Shown: positions 18,414 through 28,087 of the stretch, piece after piece | Position numbering within the stretch: position 1 is the stretch's first letter | Layout: each line of letters opens with the position of its first letter | Assembly: GCA_032027045.1 (NCBI GenBank) | Contig: JAVSMU010000001.1 | Location: 996,646 to 1,060,645 of the forward strand | Direction: 5' to 3' | From: Truepera sp. | GTDB lineage: Bacteria > Deinococcota > Deinococci > Deinococcales > Trueperaceae | Length of the DNA stretch: 64,000 nucleotides | Notes under the pieces: generated by a model | What the model saw: the letters and a program-made list of their open reading frames with translations, nothing else | Told to the model about the DNA's origin: nothing | Database searches by the model: none | Made by a program: the position numbers and the translations under genes

Positions 18414-19514
18414 GTGCGCGGCACCCTCCTGGCTTTCATCCCTCTGGCCTCGGCCTCCTTCCTAGTCGCGTTCGGCGCCGTTCTCTGGCTCGTGCCGCGG
18501 GTGCGGGAGTTCGCGCTGCGGATCGGGGCGGTTCAGGCCGGCGGCGGCGCGCACGGGGGCGGAGTCCGGCAGCACGCCGGCCGCCTGCCGAACATCGGCG
18601 GCATCGCCATCCTGGGGGGGTTCCTCCTGGCCGTACTGGCGGGCAGCCTGGTGGCGCCGCAACTCATAAACGACTACCGGGTCGAGCTCCTCGCGACCGC
18701 GCTGGGCGGCGCGCTGATGACGCTCGTCGGTTTCATCGACGACATGTGGGAGGTGCCGCCTCCGCTCCGCCTGGCCACGCAGGTGGTGGCCGCAGGCATC
18801 CTCGTCGTGAACGGCGTGCGCATCGGCTTCGTCACCGACTACTTCGGCTCGGGCTCGTTCCTCTTCATCCCGGAGACCATGTCGGTGCTCGTGACGATCC
18901 TCTGGGTGGTCGGGTTCACCAACGCCTTCAACTTCATCGACGGCCTCGACGGCCTGTCGTCAGGGATCGCCGCCATCTCGAGCATGAGCCTCCTAGCCGT
19001 GGCGCTTCAGTTCGACGACCGCGGCGCCGCCGTGCTCCTGCTGGCCGCCCTTGCGGGTTCGGCGCTCGGCTTCCTGCGTTACAACTTCGGGCCCGCCCTG
19101 ATCATCATGGGCGACTCCGGCGCCTACCTGCTCGGCTACGTCCTGGCGGCCGTGAGCGTGTTGGGAGCCCTGAAGGTGACCGCCGCCATCTCGGTGGTGG
19201 CGCCAATCTTGGTGCTCGCGCTGCCGGTCCTGAACATCACCCAGGTGACTGTCAGGCGCCTCAGGCGCGGGTCCTCGCCGGCGCTGGCGTCCAACGACCA
19301 CATCCACGACATCATCCGTGAGCGCTCGGGCTCCAAGCGCCTCACGGTGATCCTCTTGTGGGCGGCAACGCTCGCCCTTGGCGTTGCCGGCATGTTGCTA
19401 TCGCGGACGCCGCCCGTGCTGACGCTGGTCACGCTCGTGCTGACGGTGGGGGCCATCGCCGCCGTATCGCTACTGCGGCTCGCCGAGATCCGGCACGCCG
19501 GGTCGGCGGCGTGA
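18414..19514 (+). CDS. tagO: Undecaprenyl-phosphate GlcNAc-1-phosphate transferase (TagO/WecA type)
   Basis: This 366-residue membrane protein of about ten hydrophobic segments belongs to the MraY/WecA family, which loads a sugar-1-phosphate onto the lipid carrier to start envelope polysaccharide or teichoic-type polymer synthesis. Key motifs are [36 protein letters not shown] and a cytoplasmic DHIHD, which favour WecA/TagO over MraY. The GTG start follows a TAGACT box by 7 bases. It overlaps wecB by 4 bases and heads the tagO-wecB-folP-folB-folK chain. Confidence 0.92.
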   Translation: MRGTLLAFIPLASASFLVAFGAVLWLVPRVREFALRIGAVQAGGGAHGGGVRQHAGRLPNIGGIAILGGFLLAVLAGSLVAPQLINDYRVELLATALGGALMTLVGFIDDMWEVPPPLRLATQVVAAGILVVNGVRIGFVTDYFGSGSFLFIPETMSVLVTILWVVGFTNAFNFIDGLDGLSSGIAAISSMSLLAVALQFDDRGAAVLLLAALAGSALGFLRYNFGPALIIMGDSGAYLLGYVLAAVSVLGALKVTAAISVVAPILVLALPVLNITQVTVRRLRRGSSPALASNDHIHDIIRERSGSKRLTVILLWAATLALGVAGMLLSRTPPVLTLVTLVLTVGAIAAVSLLRLAEIRHAGSAA

Positions 19515-20704
19515 GGCCCGCCGCAGCGCCCCCGGAGGGCGCGGCGCTGAGCCCCCACGGGGCGCGCCCCCGGGTGGTGTCGGCCTTCGGGACCCGACCC
19601 GAGGCGAACAAGATGGCGCCGGTGGTAGCCGCGTTGCGGGGCATGCCCGGCCTGGAGGCCCTGACGCTGGTGACGGGGCAGCACAAGGAGCAGCTCGCCG
19701 ACTCGCTGACTGCGTTCGGCATCGCGCCCGACACCGACCTGCGCGTCATGACCCGCCGCCAGAGCCTCACCGACCTCATCGGGCGCATCGTGCCCGCCGC
19801 CGCCGCGGCGTTGGAGCGGCTCCGCGCCGACTACGTCCTCGTGCATGGCGACACCACCACCACCTTCGCGGTGGCGCTGGCGGCCTTCCTGGTCGGGATC
19901 CCCGTAGCGCACGTCGAGGCCGGACTGCGCTCGTTCGACCTGGGCCAGCCCTTCCCGGAGGAGGCGAACCGCCGCCTGACGGACGTCGTGACCGACATGG
20001 ACCTGCCGCCCACCGCACTAGCGAGGCGCAACCTCCTGGCAGAGGGCAAGACGGAGGACCGGATGGTCGTGACGGGCAACACCGCGGTCGACGCCGTGCG
20101 CTTCATGAGCGCGGGCGCCGCTCTGCCGCCTGGCCTTGGCACGGGCCCGTTCGTGACGCTCACCATGCACCGACGCGAGAACCTGCCGGTGATGGCCGCC
20201 CTGGCGGGGGCCCTGGCGGCCGTGGCCCGGGCGCACCCGCGGCTCCGGTTCGTGTACCCCGTTCACCTCAACCCTGCCGTGAGAGAGGCGGTCACTCCCG
20301 CCCTCGGCGGGGTCTCGAACGTGGTTCTCGCCGAGCCGTACGACTACCGGGAGATGATCGCGCTGATGTCCGCCTCCGAGCTCATCGTCACCGACTCGGG
20401 CGGCCTGCAGGAGGAGGGCGCGGCCCTCGGCGTTCCCGTCGCCGTACTGCGCAACGTGACGGAACGCCCGGAAGGGGTGGAAGCAGGGGTGATCAGGCTC
20501 ATCGGCAACGACCCCTCGCGCGTGCGCTCCGGCCTCGAAGAGCTGCTTGGCGACCCGGCTGAACTGGAGCGTATGCGCCAGAGGCCGAACCCGTACGGGG
20601 ACGGTCGCGCCGCGGGGCGCATCGCAACGGCGGTGGCGTGGCGCTTCGGGCTGGCGGAGAGGCCCGCCGACTGGGTCTACGGCGCAGAGGTCGCTGATTC
20701 GTGA
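19511..20704 (+). CDS. wecB: UDP-N-acetylglucosamine 2-epimerase (non-hydrolysing)
   Basis: This enzyme converts UDP-GlcNAc to UDP-ManNAc. The 397-residue protein has [34 protein letters not shown], the substrate segment MHRRENL and [14 protein letters not shown], all typical of WecB/MnaA. The GTG at 19511 makes a GTGA overlap with tagO. Together they suggest synthesis of a ManNAc-containing surface polymer. Confidence 0.95.
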   Translation: MRPAAAPPEGAALSPHGARPRVVSAFGTRPEANKMAPVVAALRGMPGLEALTLVTGQHKEQLADSLTAFGIAPDTDLRVMTRRQSLTDLIGRIVPAAAAALERLRADYVLVHGDTTTTFAVALAAFLVGIPVAHVEAGLRSFDLGQPFPEEANRRLTDVVTDMDLPPTALARRNLLAEGKTEDRMVVTGNTAVDAVRFMSAGAALPPGLGTGPFVTLTMHRRENLPVMAALAGALAAVARAHPRLRFVYPVHLNPAVREAVTPALGGVSNVVLAEPYDYREMIALMSASELIVTDSGGLQEEGAALGVPVAVLRNVTERPEGVEAGVIRLIGNDPSRVRSGLEELLGDPAELERMRQRPNPYGDGRAAGRIATAVAWRFGLAERPADWVYGAEVADS

Positions 20705-21579
20705 CTTGGGAAGCTTTACACCAGCTCCGTTTCGGGCCGGCCCTTGCGGGCGGGCGCGGATCGCTCGACTGGCGCGGGCCGGCGCTCGTCGGGGTCCTGA
20801 ACGTCACCCCCGACAGCTTCAGCGACGCCGGTGAGCATGCGGGCACCGCCGAGGCGGTAGCCGCCGGACTGCGGTTGCAGGCCGAAGGCGCGCTCATCGT
20901 CGACGTCGGCGGCGAGTCCACGCGCCCCGGCGCCAGCGGCGTCGACGAGCGAGAGGAGCTGTGCCGAGTGCTCGGCGTGGTGGAGGCCCTAGCCGGCGAG
21001 GGGGTGGTGGTGAGCGTCGACACGCGCAAACCGCGAGTGGCCGCCGCCGCCCTCAAGGCCGGCGCCGTCATCGTGAACGACGTCGGGGGCCTCACCGACC
21101 CGGACATGACACGAGTCTGCGCCGACGCGGGCGCACCGGCGATAGTAGTCCACATGCGCGGGGAACCCCGCACCATGCAGGCGGCCCCCGAGTACCGGGA
21201 CGTGGTGGGCGAGGTCGAGGCGTTCTTGCTCGAGCGAGCCGGCGCGGCGCTGCAGGCCGGCGTGCCCAGCGTAGTCATCGACCCCGGCATCGGCTTCGGG
21301 AAGAACCTGGGCCACAACCTAGCGCTGCTGAGGGCCACCGACAGGTTGGCGGCCCACGCTCCCCCGCTGATGGTGGGAGCGTCCCGCAAGGCCTTCATCG
21401 GCTCCATCACGGGCGAGGAACTGCCCGCGGCGCGCGTGCCCGGCAGCCTGGGCGCCCACCTCTGGGCCGCGGCCAACGGCGCCGCACTTCTGCGCGTTCA
21501 CGACGTGGCGGCGCACGCGCACGCCCTCGCGGTGTGGAGCGCCATCCTGGCCGCAGGCCCGGGGGAGCGGCGCACATGA
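20701..21579 (+). CDS. folP: Dihydropteroate synthase
   Basis: FolP joins p-aminobenzoate to the pterin pyrophosphate in folate synthesis and is the sulfonamide target. The 292-residue TIM barrel has [38 protein letters not shown] and GASRKAFIG. The GTG start overlaps the wecB stop (GTGA) and its own stop overlaps folB (ATGA). Confidence 0.97.
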   Translation: MTWEALHQLRFGPALAGGRGSLDWRGPALVGVLNVTPDSFSDAGEHAGTAEAVAAGLRLQAEGALIVDVGGESTRPGASGVDEREELCRVLGVVEALAGEGVVVSVDTRKPRVAAAALKAGAVIVNDVGGLTDPDMTRVCADAGAPAIVVHMRGEPRTMQAAPEYRDVVGEVEAFLLERAGAALQAGVPSVVIDPGIGFGKNLGHNLALLRATDRLAAHAPPLMVGASRKAFIGSITGEELPAARVPGSLGAHLWAAANGAALLRVHDVAAHAHALAVWSAILAAGPGERRT

Positions 21580-22028
21580 ACCAAGACGCCGAACGTCCAC
21601 GGGGAGACGACCGCATAGTCCTGAGCGGCATGGAGTTCTTCGGCTACCACGGGGTCCACGAGGAGGAGGGCAAGCTAGGGGCGCGCTTCCTGGTCGACGT
21701 CGAGCTCGTCCTCGGCCTCTCGGGCACCGACTCCATCAGGCACACCGTCGACTACGGACGCGTTTACGCACTCGTCGGGAGCGCCGTGACGGGGCGCCGG
21801 TACAAGCTGATCGAGGCGCTCGCCCATCACATCGCGACCCTGCTGCTCACCGAAGAGGCCCTCGTCGACGCCGTTCGTGTAAGGGTGCACAAGCCGCACG
21901 CGCCGCTGCCCGGCGTGTTCCGCGACGTCTACGTCGAGGTGTTCAGGAGCCGGTCCGAGGCGCGGGAGTCAGGTGGCGGGGGGCAAACGGCGCCGGCCGG
22001 CGGCGGGGAGCCCGCGGCGGATGAGTGA
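21576..22028 (+). CDS. folB: Dihydroneopterin aldolase
   Basis: FolB cleaves dihydroneopterin to 6-hydroxymethyl-dihydropterin. The 150-residue protein has GMEFFGYHGVHEEE, GARFLVDVEL, TVDYGRVYALV and YKLIEALAHHIA. A Gly/Ala-rich tail of about 25 residues overlaps the folK start by 8 bases. Confidence 0.94.
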   Translation: MNQDAERPRGDDRIVLSGMEFFGYHGVHEEEGKLGARFLVDVELVLGLSGTDSIRHTVDYGRVYALVGSAVTGRRYKLIEALAHHIATLLLTEEALVDAVRVRVHKPHAPLPGVFRDVYVEVFRSRSEARESGGGGQTAPAGGGEPAADE

Positions 22029-22524
22029 CACGAGCCCAAAGGCGTTCGTCGCGCTCGGCGCGAACCTCGGCGACCCCGCGGCGCAGCTTCGGGAGGCCGC
22101 GTCCCGGCTTTCGCGCCTGGCGCCGGTACTGGCGCGCTCTCACCTGTACGAGAGCGCCGCCCAGGGTGGCCCGGCAGGCCAACCGCCCTACCTCAACGCC
22201 GTCGTGGCCCTGGCTGCCGGCGACTGGCTGGGGCGCGAGGCCGCACTGCTGTCGGAACTCCTTGCCATCGAGGAGGAGCTCGGCCGCGTGCGGCGTGAGC
22301 GGTGGGGACCGCGCGTCATCGACCTCGACCTGCTGGACGTGGCGGGCGCCTTACGCCATGACGGGGTCAGGCTGCCCCACCCGCGCATAGAGGAGCGCGC
22401 GTTCGTGCTGGCACCGCTGCTCGACGTCGAGCCCACGTGGCGCCACCCGTTGACCGGTCGGCGGGCAACCGACGCCCTCGCCAGCGTGAAAGACGGCGTG
22501 CGGCGCTCGCACGAGGCCTGGTAG
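22021..22524 (+). CDS. folK: HPPK (hydroxymethyl-dihydropterin pyrophosphokinase)
   Basis: FolK activates the pterin for FolP. The 167-residue protein has FVALGANLGDP, then YLNAVV, RWGPRVIDLDLL and PHPRIEERAFVL. The ATG at 22021 lies just inside folB. This completes a folP-folB-folK run; folE is not in the window. Confidence 0.95.
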   Translation: MSDTSPKAFVALGANLGDPAAQLREAASRLSRLAPVLARSHLYESAAQGGPAGQPPYLNAVVALAAGDWLGREAALLSELLAIEEELGRVRRERWGPRVIDLDLLDVAGALRHDGVRLPHPRIEERAFVLAPLLDVEPTWRHPLTGRRATDALASVKDGVRRSHEAW

Positions 22525-22575
22525 GCGCGCTGGTCACGGCACGGCTGTACCTCTCGACCGTACGGCCGGCACGGG

Positions 22576-22581
22576 TACACT
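22576..22581 (+). promoter_or_regulatory. -10 box (TACACT) before the phosphoesterase gene
   Basis: TACACT lies 9 bases before the ATG at 22591, so the transcript should be leaderless or have only a few leader bases. Confidence 0.45.
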
Positions 22582-22590
22582 GGGCGACCG

Positions 22591-23322
22591 ATGCGCCTGT
22601 TCGCTATCGCCGACCCCCACCTCTCACGCGCCCGGCCCAAGCCGATGGACATCTTCGGTCCGGGCTGGGCCGGCCACCCGCAGGCCTTCTTCGAGGGCTG
22701 GCGGGAGACGGTCGGCGAGGAAGACCTCGTCCTGGTGCCCGGAGACATCTCGTGGGCCATGCGCCTCGACGAGGCCATGCTCGACCTGCAGGACCTGGCC
22801 GACCTGCCCGGCAAGAAGATCCTGCTACGCGGCAACCACGATTACTGGTGGCCCTCGATCAGCCGGCTCCGCAGCGCGCTCCCCGCTGGGATGTGGGCAC
22901 TGCAGAACGACGCCATGGAGGTCGGGGGCGTGGTGGTGGCCGGCACCCGCGGCTGGGTCTGCCCCGGCAGCCCCGGCTTCACGCCGCAAGACCAGAAGAT
23001 CTACGACCGCGAGGTCGAGCGCCTGCGCCTGTCGCTGGCTCACGCCGCCAAGCTCGAAGGAAGGTACCGCGTGGTGATGCTGCACTTTCCACCCACCAAC
23101 TCCCGCCTCCAGCCCAACGAACTCACGGGACTGATCGAGGAGGCGGCGCCCGACGCGCTCGTTTTCGGCCACGTACATGGCGAGCAGCCCGAAGGCATCA
23201 TCCGCAACCTGGGCGCCGTCGCGGTGCACTTCGTGGCCGCCGACGCCCTCAAGTTCCGGCCGCGTCTCGTGGCCGACCTGGGCGTCCCAGGCGCCGTAGC
23301 GGCGCCTGGCGCACGAGCGTGA
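22591..23322 (+). CDS. Calcineurin-like metallophosphoesterase
   Basis: A single metallophosphoesterase domain fills the 243 residues, with metal ligands in AIADPHLS, VPGDISWAM, RGNHDYWW, MLHFPP and FGHVHG. It resembles the uncharacterised YkuE-like or serine/threonine phosphatase-like small phosphoesterases. Substrate is unknown. Its stop overlaps the ackA start, so it may act with or be coexpressed with the acetate kinase. Confidence 0.85.
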   Translation: MRLFAIADPHLSRARPKPMDIFGPGWAGHPQAFFEGWRETVGEEDLVLVPGDISWAMRLDEAMLDLQDLADLPGKKILLRGNHDYWWPSISRLRSALPAGMWALQNDAMEVGGVVVAGTRGWVCPGSPGFTPQDQKIYDREVERLRLSLAHAAKLEGRYRVVMLHFPPTNSRLQPNELTGLIEEAAPDALVFGHVHGEQPEGIIRNLGAVAVHFVAADALKFRPRLVADLGVPGAVAAPGARA

Positions 23323-24512
23323 GCAGCCCGTTGCCCGCCGGCGGCCCCGCCCAGCAGATCCTCGTCGTCAACGCCGGTAGCTCGAGCCTGAAGACCAAGT
23401 TGTGGCCCTCAGGGGAGTCGCTGCAGGTGGAGCGGATCGGTGGGCCGAGCACCGTCACGGCGTCGTTCGCGCTGCTGGAGCGGCTCCGCCTGGAGCGCCA
23501 CGACGCGGCCTTCGAGTTCGCGCTGGACATGTATAGGCGCTTCGTTCCGGGGTTCGCACCGCGAGTCGTCGGGCACCGCGTCGTTCACGGTGGCACGCGG
23601 TTCGTGAGGGCGACCATCGTCACGGCGGAGGTGGAGGAGGCGATCGCCGAACTGGCCGCCCTGGCGCCGCTGCACAACCCCGGCAACCTGGCGGCGCTGC
23701 GGGCCGCGCGCCGCGCCATGCCCGACGTGCCCCACGTGGCGGTATTCGACACGGCCTTTCACGCGAGACTGCCGCGTCACGCATACCTCTACGGGCTGCC
23801 GCTCGAGTACGCGTACGCCCGCGGCGTCCGTCGTTACGGTTTCCACGGACCCAGCCACGACTACGTCTCGCGCCGCGCCGCCCTACTCCTCGGCAAGCGC
23901 CGCGCCGAACTCCGTATCGTCACGCTCCACCTGGGCAACGGCGCCAGTGCGGCGGCGGTGGACAGGGGCGTGTCGGTAGACACGACCATGGGCTTCACAC
24001 CCATGGAGGGCCTGCTGATGGGTACCCGCAGCGGAGACATAGACCCCGGCATAGTGCTCTATCTGCTGCGCAACGGGCTGAGCACCGAGCAGGTCGACAC
24101 GCTGCTCAACAGCGAATCGGGGCTCAAGGGCATGTCGGGCATCTCGAACGACCTGCGCGACGTGACGGCCGCGGCTGAGGCGGGCGAAGAGGGGGCCTCC
24201 GCGGCGCTGGAAGTGTTCGCTTATCGTATCCGCAAGACCATCGGCGCGTTCGCGGCCGCCATGGGCGGGCTCGACGCGGTCGTCTTCACCGGCGGGGTCG
24301 GGGAGAACTCGTCGTGGGCGCGCTCGGCCTCGTTGAGCGGACTGGGCTTCTTGGGCATCACCGTCGACGAGGAACGCAACGCCCGTGCCGACTCGCGCAT
24401 CAGCGCCGACGGGTCGGGCGTGTCAGTGCTCGTCGTGAAGACCGACGAGGAACTCATGATCGCGAACGCCGCGCGGGCCGCAGTCAACGGTCACGGCGAC
24501 GAGGAGAACTGA
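23319..24512 (+). CDS. ackA: Acetate kinase
   Basis: AckA interconverts acetate plus ATP and acetyl phosphate. The 397-residue protein has NAGSSSLK, GHRVVHGG, VFDTAFH, RRYGFHGPSHDY, HLGNGASAAAV and FTGGVGENS, the complete signature set. The GTG at 23319 overlaps the upstream stop by 4 bases. No pta gene is adjacent. Butyrate or propionate kinase activity is possible but the motifs fit AckA best. Confidence 0.94.
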   Translation: MSSPLPAGGPAQQILVVNAGSSSLKTKLWPSGESLQVERIGGPSTVTASFALLERLRLERHDAAFEFALDMYRRFVPGFAPRVVGHRVVHGGTRFVRATIVTAEVEEAIAELAALAPLHNPGNLAALRAARRAMPDVPHVAVFDTAFHARLPRHAYLYGLPLEYAYARGVRRYGFHGPSHDYVSRRAALLLGKRRAELRIVTLHLGNGASAAAVDRGVSVDTTMGFTPMEGLLMGTRSGDIDPGIVLYLLRNGLSTEQVDTLLNSESGLKGMSGISNDLRDVTAAAEAGEEGASAALEVFAYRIRKTIGAFAAAMGGLDAVVFTGGVGENSSWARSASLSGLGFLGITVDEERNARADSRISADGSGVSVLVVKTDEELMIANAARAAVNGHGDEEN

Positions 24513-25412
24513 ATGGTGACTTTAGGACTCGACCTTGGCGGAACGAAGATCCTCACGGCGGCCGTCGAGGGGGGCAAGGTGCTCGATTCGGTGAGGGTCG
24601 ACACGCCGCAAACCGGCTTTGAGGACGTCGTTGCCGCCCTCGTCGGTACCGCCAAGGAGTTGCTGGCGCGCGGCCACGAGGTGGCGGGCGCCGGCATCGG
24701 CTCGCCGGGTCCCATGGACCGCTCACGGCGGCGGATACTCTTCGCCCCCAACATCGCCGGCATGCGCGACGCCCCGCTGGTGGACGAACTGGAGCGGAGC
24801 CTGAAGATGACGGTCGTGCTCGAGAACGACGCGAACGCGGCGGGTTACGCGGAGCACCTTTACGGGGCCGCCCGCGAGCTCGATTCGAGCATCTACGTCA
24901 CCATCTCCACCGGCATAGGCGGCGGCATCTTCATAGGCGACCGCGTCGTGAGGGGCGCCAACAGCCTGGCAGGGGAGATCGGCCACATGACCATGCTGGT
25001 CGGGGGTCCCATGGGGGGCGACGGTCACACCGGCAGCCTGGAGGCCATCGCGGCCGGGCGTTCCATGGCGCGTGACGCCACGTACGCCTACGGGGTGGAG
25101 ATGGACACGCGAGAACTCTTCAAGCGCGCTCGCGCCGGGGAGCCCAAGGCCCTCGGCATCATCGAGAACGCGGCGTTCTTCACGGGCATCGGGCTCGCCA
25201 ACCTGGTCAAGATCATCGACCCGGAGGGCTTCGTGCTGGGCGGCGGCATCACGCGCGTGGGCGAGTATTACCTCGGCAAGGTGCGCGCAGCGGCCGAGCA
25301 TTACCTCGAAGGCTATCCCCTTCCGCTGTTCAGGACGGCCAGCCTCGGGGGCGACGCAGGCGTCATCGGCGCCGCGGCGGTGGCGGCCAGGGAACTCGCG
25401 GGGCACGCATGA
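24513..25412 (+). CDS. ROK-family sugar kinase (glucokinase-like) lacking zinc cysteines
   Basis: The protein has the ROK ATP motif LGLDLGGTKI, the acidic sugar-binding VLENDANAAGYAEH, STGIGGGIFIG and GEIGHM. In classical ROK glucokinases the GH is followed by a cysteine cluster (CxCGxxGCxE) that binds structural zinc. Here that stretch reads GGDGHTGSLEA and the whole 299-residue protein has no Cys. Glucose is the likely substrate but not proven. GGAG precedes the ATG; the gene abuts ackA and overlaps the next gene. Confidence 0.85.
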   Translation: MVTLGLDLGGTKILTAAVEGGKVLDSVRVDTPQTGFEDVVAALVGTAKELLARGHEVAGAGIGSPGPMDRSRRRILFAPNIAGMRDAPLVDELERSLKMTVVLENDANAAGYAEHLYGAARELDSSIYVTISTGIGGGIFIGDRVVRGANSLAGEIGHMTMLVGGPMGGDGHTGSLEAIAAGRSMARDATYAYGVEMDTRELFKRARAGEPKALGIIENAAFFTGIGLANLVKIIDPEGFVLGGGITRVGEYYLGKVRAAAEHYLEGYPLPLFRTASLGGDAGVIGAAAVAARELAGHA

Positions 25413-25939
25413 GCGAAACCGTGAGCCTGGTGCTGGCGGCCCTGCTGATCTTCTCGCTTCGCATAGTGGACGTGTCGCTCGGGACGCTGCGCATCGGCTT
25501 CCTCGTCCGTGGCCAGAGGCGCTTGGCGGGCCTCTTCGGCTTCTTCGAGTCGCTCGTGTGGCTGATCGCGGCCGCACAGGTCCTGGCGAACCTGGACTCG
25601 CCCGTCAAGTTCCTCGCCTACGCGGCCGGTTACGCCACGGGCACCATGCTCGGCGTGAGCGTCGAGCGGTGGCTGGCCATCGGGGAATCGATCGTCCGGG
25701 TGGTCACGCCCATCGATACCCCTCCCGTCGAGGACAGCCTGCGCAGCGCAGGCCACTACGTCACACTGCTGAACGCGCGAGGGCGCGACGGCGACGTGAG
25801 CGTCGCGTTCTCGGTCATCCCACGCCGCAAGATCCCTGAGGTGCTCAAGCTGCTGCAAGAGGTGAACCCGTCCGCGTTCGTGACCTTCGAGACGACCACG
25901 CCGGTGCAAGCCGTGCCGGCGCAGCGGATCCGCAAGTAG
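25409..25939 (+). CDS. UPF0316 membrane protein (DUF2179 type)
   Basis: Three hydrophobic segments in the first 90 residues (starting VSLVLAALLIFSLRIVDVS) precede a soluble alpha/beta domain, matching the UPF0316/DUF5698-DUF2179 arrangement. Function is unknown. The 176-residue protein starts in an ATGA overlap with the kinase gene, ending this operon. Confidence 0.8.
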   Translation: MSETVSLVLAALLIFSLRIVDVSLGTLRIGFLVRGQRRLAGLFGFFESLVWLIAAAQVLANLDSPVKFLAYAAGYATGTMLGVSVERWLAIGESIVRVVTPIDTPPVEDSLRSAGHYVTLLNARGRDGDVSVAFSVIPRRKIPEVLKLLQEVNPSAFVTFETTTPVQAVPAQRIRK

Positions 25940-26566
25940 TCAAGCAGGGGCGATCCGCGTCAGTGCGCCGCTCGGCCCCACGAACGCGGTGAGCGAGGCG
26001 CCCAGGGCGCGCGAGGCGCGGACCGTCAGGTCCTCGTCGGGCCGCTCGGGTCCGGGCGTGACGAGCACGGGCCGCGCGTCGAGCCCCAGCCGGCCGTGGA
26101 GGGCCAGCCTGGCCATGACGGCGTCCATGCCCCAGTCGTCCTGGTACACGCGCTTTACCGCGAGTAGCGCCCCCCGGCGCCCCACCACCTCGCGCCCGCG
26201 CCCCGCCCCCGGCCGTCTCACCATGCTTCGGCCGCTCCAGCCGAGGGAGTCGTAGAGGAGATCGACGTTCTCATCGAGGAGGTACGACTGCGCCAGCAGG
26301 CTCACGGCTGCCGGCTCGGCCTCCTCGACGATGTCCTCGTCCGGATCGGAGAGATCGAGCCCAACGTAGAGCGCCCGCAACTGGTGCGGCAGGTTGTTGA
26401 GGCGGTAGAAGCCTTCCTCGAAGCTAGCTGGTAACGCCAGCCCCTCCCAGGCGAAGCCCAACTCCAACAGGCGGGCCAGGGTGGCGAGTTCCCACTCGGA
26501 CTCCACCTCCACCTTCGCCAAGTGGCGCAACGTTCCGACCGGGATCACGCTGTGGGCGTCTCGCAT
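25940..26566 (-). CDS. Hypothetical protein, unknown family
   Basis: I do not recognise this 208-residue protein. It starts MRDAHSVIPVGTLRHLAKVE, has an acidic central helix region (DLSDPDEDIVEEAEPAAVS) and ends in a mixed alpha/beta stretch with DARPVLVTPGPERPDEDL. No signal peptide or membrane segment is visible. The start at 26566 is supported by a TAGCAT box 5 bases upstream; a longer frame exists but runs into the divergent promoter region of the PASTA gene. Confidence 0.6.
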   Translation of the reverse strand: MRDAHSVIPVGTLRHLAKVEVESEWELATLARLLELGFAWEGLALPASFEEGFYRLNNLPHQLRALYVGLDLSDPDEDIVEEAEPAAVSLLAQSYLLDENVDLLYDSLGWSGRSMVRRPGAGRGREVVGRRGALLAVKRVYQDDWGMDAVMARLALHGRLGLDARPVLVTPGPERPDEDLTVRASRALGASLTAFVGPSGALTRIAPA

Positions 26567-26571
26567 GCCTA

Positions 26572-26577
26572 ATGCTA
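26572..26577 (-). promoter_or_regulatory. -10 box (TAGCAT) for the hypothetical gene
   Basis: On the minus strand TAGCAT lies 5 bases before the ATG at 26566. Confidence 0.5.
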
Positions 26578-26687
26578 GCCCCGGAACCAGCCGGGGACGC
26601 GGGTGGCCTGCCCGATGGCCGCGGCGGTGGGCGAAAGGTGCTGTCGGACACGCTATCCAGGGCTCATGAGCCGGTGCGGGGCCGTGA

Positions 26688-26693
26688 TAGAGT
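26688..26693 (+). promoter_or_regulatory. -10 box (TAGAGT) for leaderless PASTA gene
   Basis: TAGAGT lies 6 bases before the GTG at 26700. Confidence 0.55.
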
Positions 26694-26699
26694 TCCTGC

Positions 26700-27986
26700 G
26701 TGAGCACGGCCTCCGCGACCACGAATCCGGCCCCCAGCCGCCGCGCTTGGGGCTGGCTACTGGTTTCCGGGCTCGTGCTGCTGGTCCTCGCCGCCTTCGT
26801 GGTGCTCGACGCATCGCGCTACTTCGCGGTGGGCGAGGAGGTGCTTCCCGATCTGGTCGGCATGCAGTACGAAGCGGCCACCAAGGTCTTGCGCTCGCAC
26901 GGCTTCGAGCCGGTGGCGTTCGTGGAACATGTCGAGGGCGTAGCGGCGGGTACGGTCACCTCCCAGTCGCCCCAGGCCGGGGCCATAGTCAAGCGCCTGC
27001 GGTCCATCCACCTGGGGGTCAACACTCCCCCCGCAGCGGCAGTGCTCCCCGACCTCAGCGGCATGACGGAGAGGACCGCCGTAGCGCGCGCGTCCGAGTT
27101 GAACCTCCCACTGGGCACGACGGAGTATCAGCACAGCGATAGGACCGCCGGCACCGTCATCGGCCAAGCACCGGCCGGAGGGCAGCGCCTAGCCGAGGGC
27201 GGGACCCTGAGCCTCGTGGTCAGCTCGGGGCCGGAGCGTGCCGCGGTGGAACTCCCGGACTTGCTCGGAACCGACCTCGATGCCGCCGTGCAGCAGCTTC
27301 AGCGACTGGGTTTCGGCAGGGTGGAGACGCTGGCCTCGAGCGTGTCGTTCGATCGGCCACGGGCCGTGGTGGCGATGGAGCCCCCCGCGGGCGCAGCGGT
27401 GCCGCCGGGCACGCCGGTGCTGCTTCACTACTCGCTGTCTACCGCCACCGCCATCCAGGTGCCGGACGTGGTGGGCATGCCACAGTGGCGCGCGCAGCTC
27501 GCGCTGACGGCGGCGCAGCTGAGGGTGGGTACCGTCACTTACGTGACCGATCCGGAGCAGCCCGAGGGTGTGATAGCCGCCCAGCCCGACGGCTACACGG
27601 TGCCGGGCACCCCGGTATTCCTTACCGTCAACGGCGCTCCTCCCGCCAACGCGTTTCCCGACCTGTTCCCCACGGGCCCACAGACCGGGCCCGACCTGAG
27701 GACGCCCGTTCGTCCCTCGCCGGCGCCGGGTGGCGCCGACTCGGCGGCGGACGGCAGCCGCCTCGTGCCCTTCACGTTCGACCCCACCAACATGGGTGTC
27801 AAGCGCCTTCTCGATCGGCCCTACCAACTGAAGCTCGTGGTGACCGACGACGAGGGTGAGCGGGTGGTGCTCGACAGGCGCGTGGGTGCGGGGCAGAGCG
27901 TCACCACCTCCGTGCTCGTTCACGGCCAGGAAGCCATGCTCCAAACGTTCATAGACGACGTGTTCTTCCAGGCGTGGCGCCCCTGA
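26700..27986 (+). CDS. Membrane-anchored PASTA-repeat protein without kinase
   Basis: A membrane helix (about residues 17-38) is followed by four PASTA domains at roughly 46-110, 115-180, 183-248 and 254-314, each opening with a V/LPDL-G motif. A Pro-rich linker and a C-terminal beta-rich domain of about 75 residues follow. PASTA domains bind peptidoglycan fragments or beta-lactams and usually belong to Ser/Thr kinases or class-A PBPs; neither domain is present here. The protein faces the periplasm or wall and could be a sensor or scaffold. The GTG start sits 6 bases after TAGAGT. Confidence 0.88.
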   Translation: MSTASATTNPAPSRRAWGWLLVSGLVLLVLAAFVVLDASRYFAVGEEVLPDLVGMQYEAATKVLRSHGFEPVAFVEHVEGVAAGTVTSQSPQAGAIVKRLRSIHLGVNTPPAAAVLPDLSGMTERTAVARASELNLPLGTTEYQHSDRTAGTVIGQAPAGGQRLAEGGTLSLVVSSGPERAAVELPDLLGTDLDAAVQQLQRLGFGRVETLASSVSFDRPRAVVAMEPPAGAAVPPGTPVLLHYSLSTATAIQVPDVVGMPQWRAQLALTAAQLRVGTVTYVTDPEQPEGVIAAQPDGYTVPGTPVFLTVNGAPPANAFPDLFPTGPQTGPDLRTPVRPSPAPGGADSAADGSRLVPFTFDPTNMGVKRLLDRPYQLKLVVTDDEGERVVLDRRVGAGQSVTTSVLVHGQEAMLQTFIDDVFFQAWRP

Positions 27987-28071
27987 GCGCGATGCCGTAC
28001 CCGAACCTGGCGTCCATGGCGGGGGGCCGCGGTGTGGGAATATTCCAGACGCTCGGCAGTTTGGCTCGGGC

Positions 28072-28077
28072 TATACT
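28072..28077 (+). promoter_or_regulatory. -10 box (TATACT) upstream of the E2-like gene
   Basis: TATACT at 28072 is followed 10 bases later by an ATG that opens a 25-codon ORF coupled to the E2-like gene. Confidence 0.5.
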
Positions 28078-28087
28078 CGGTTCCATC

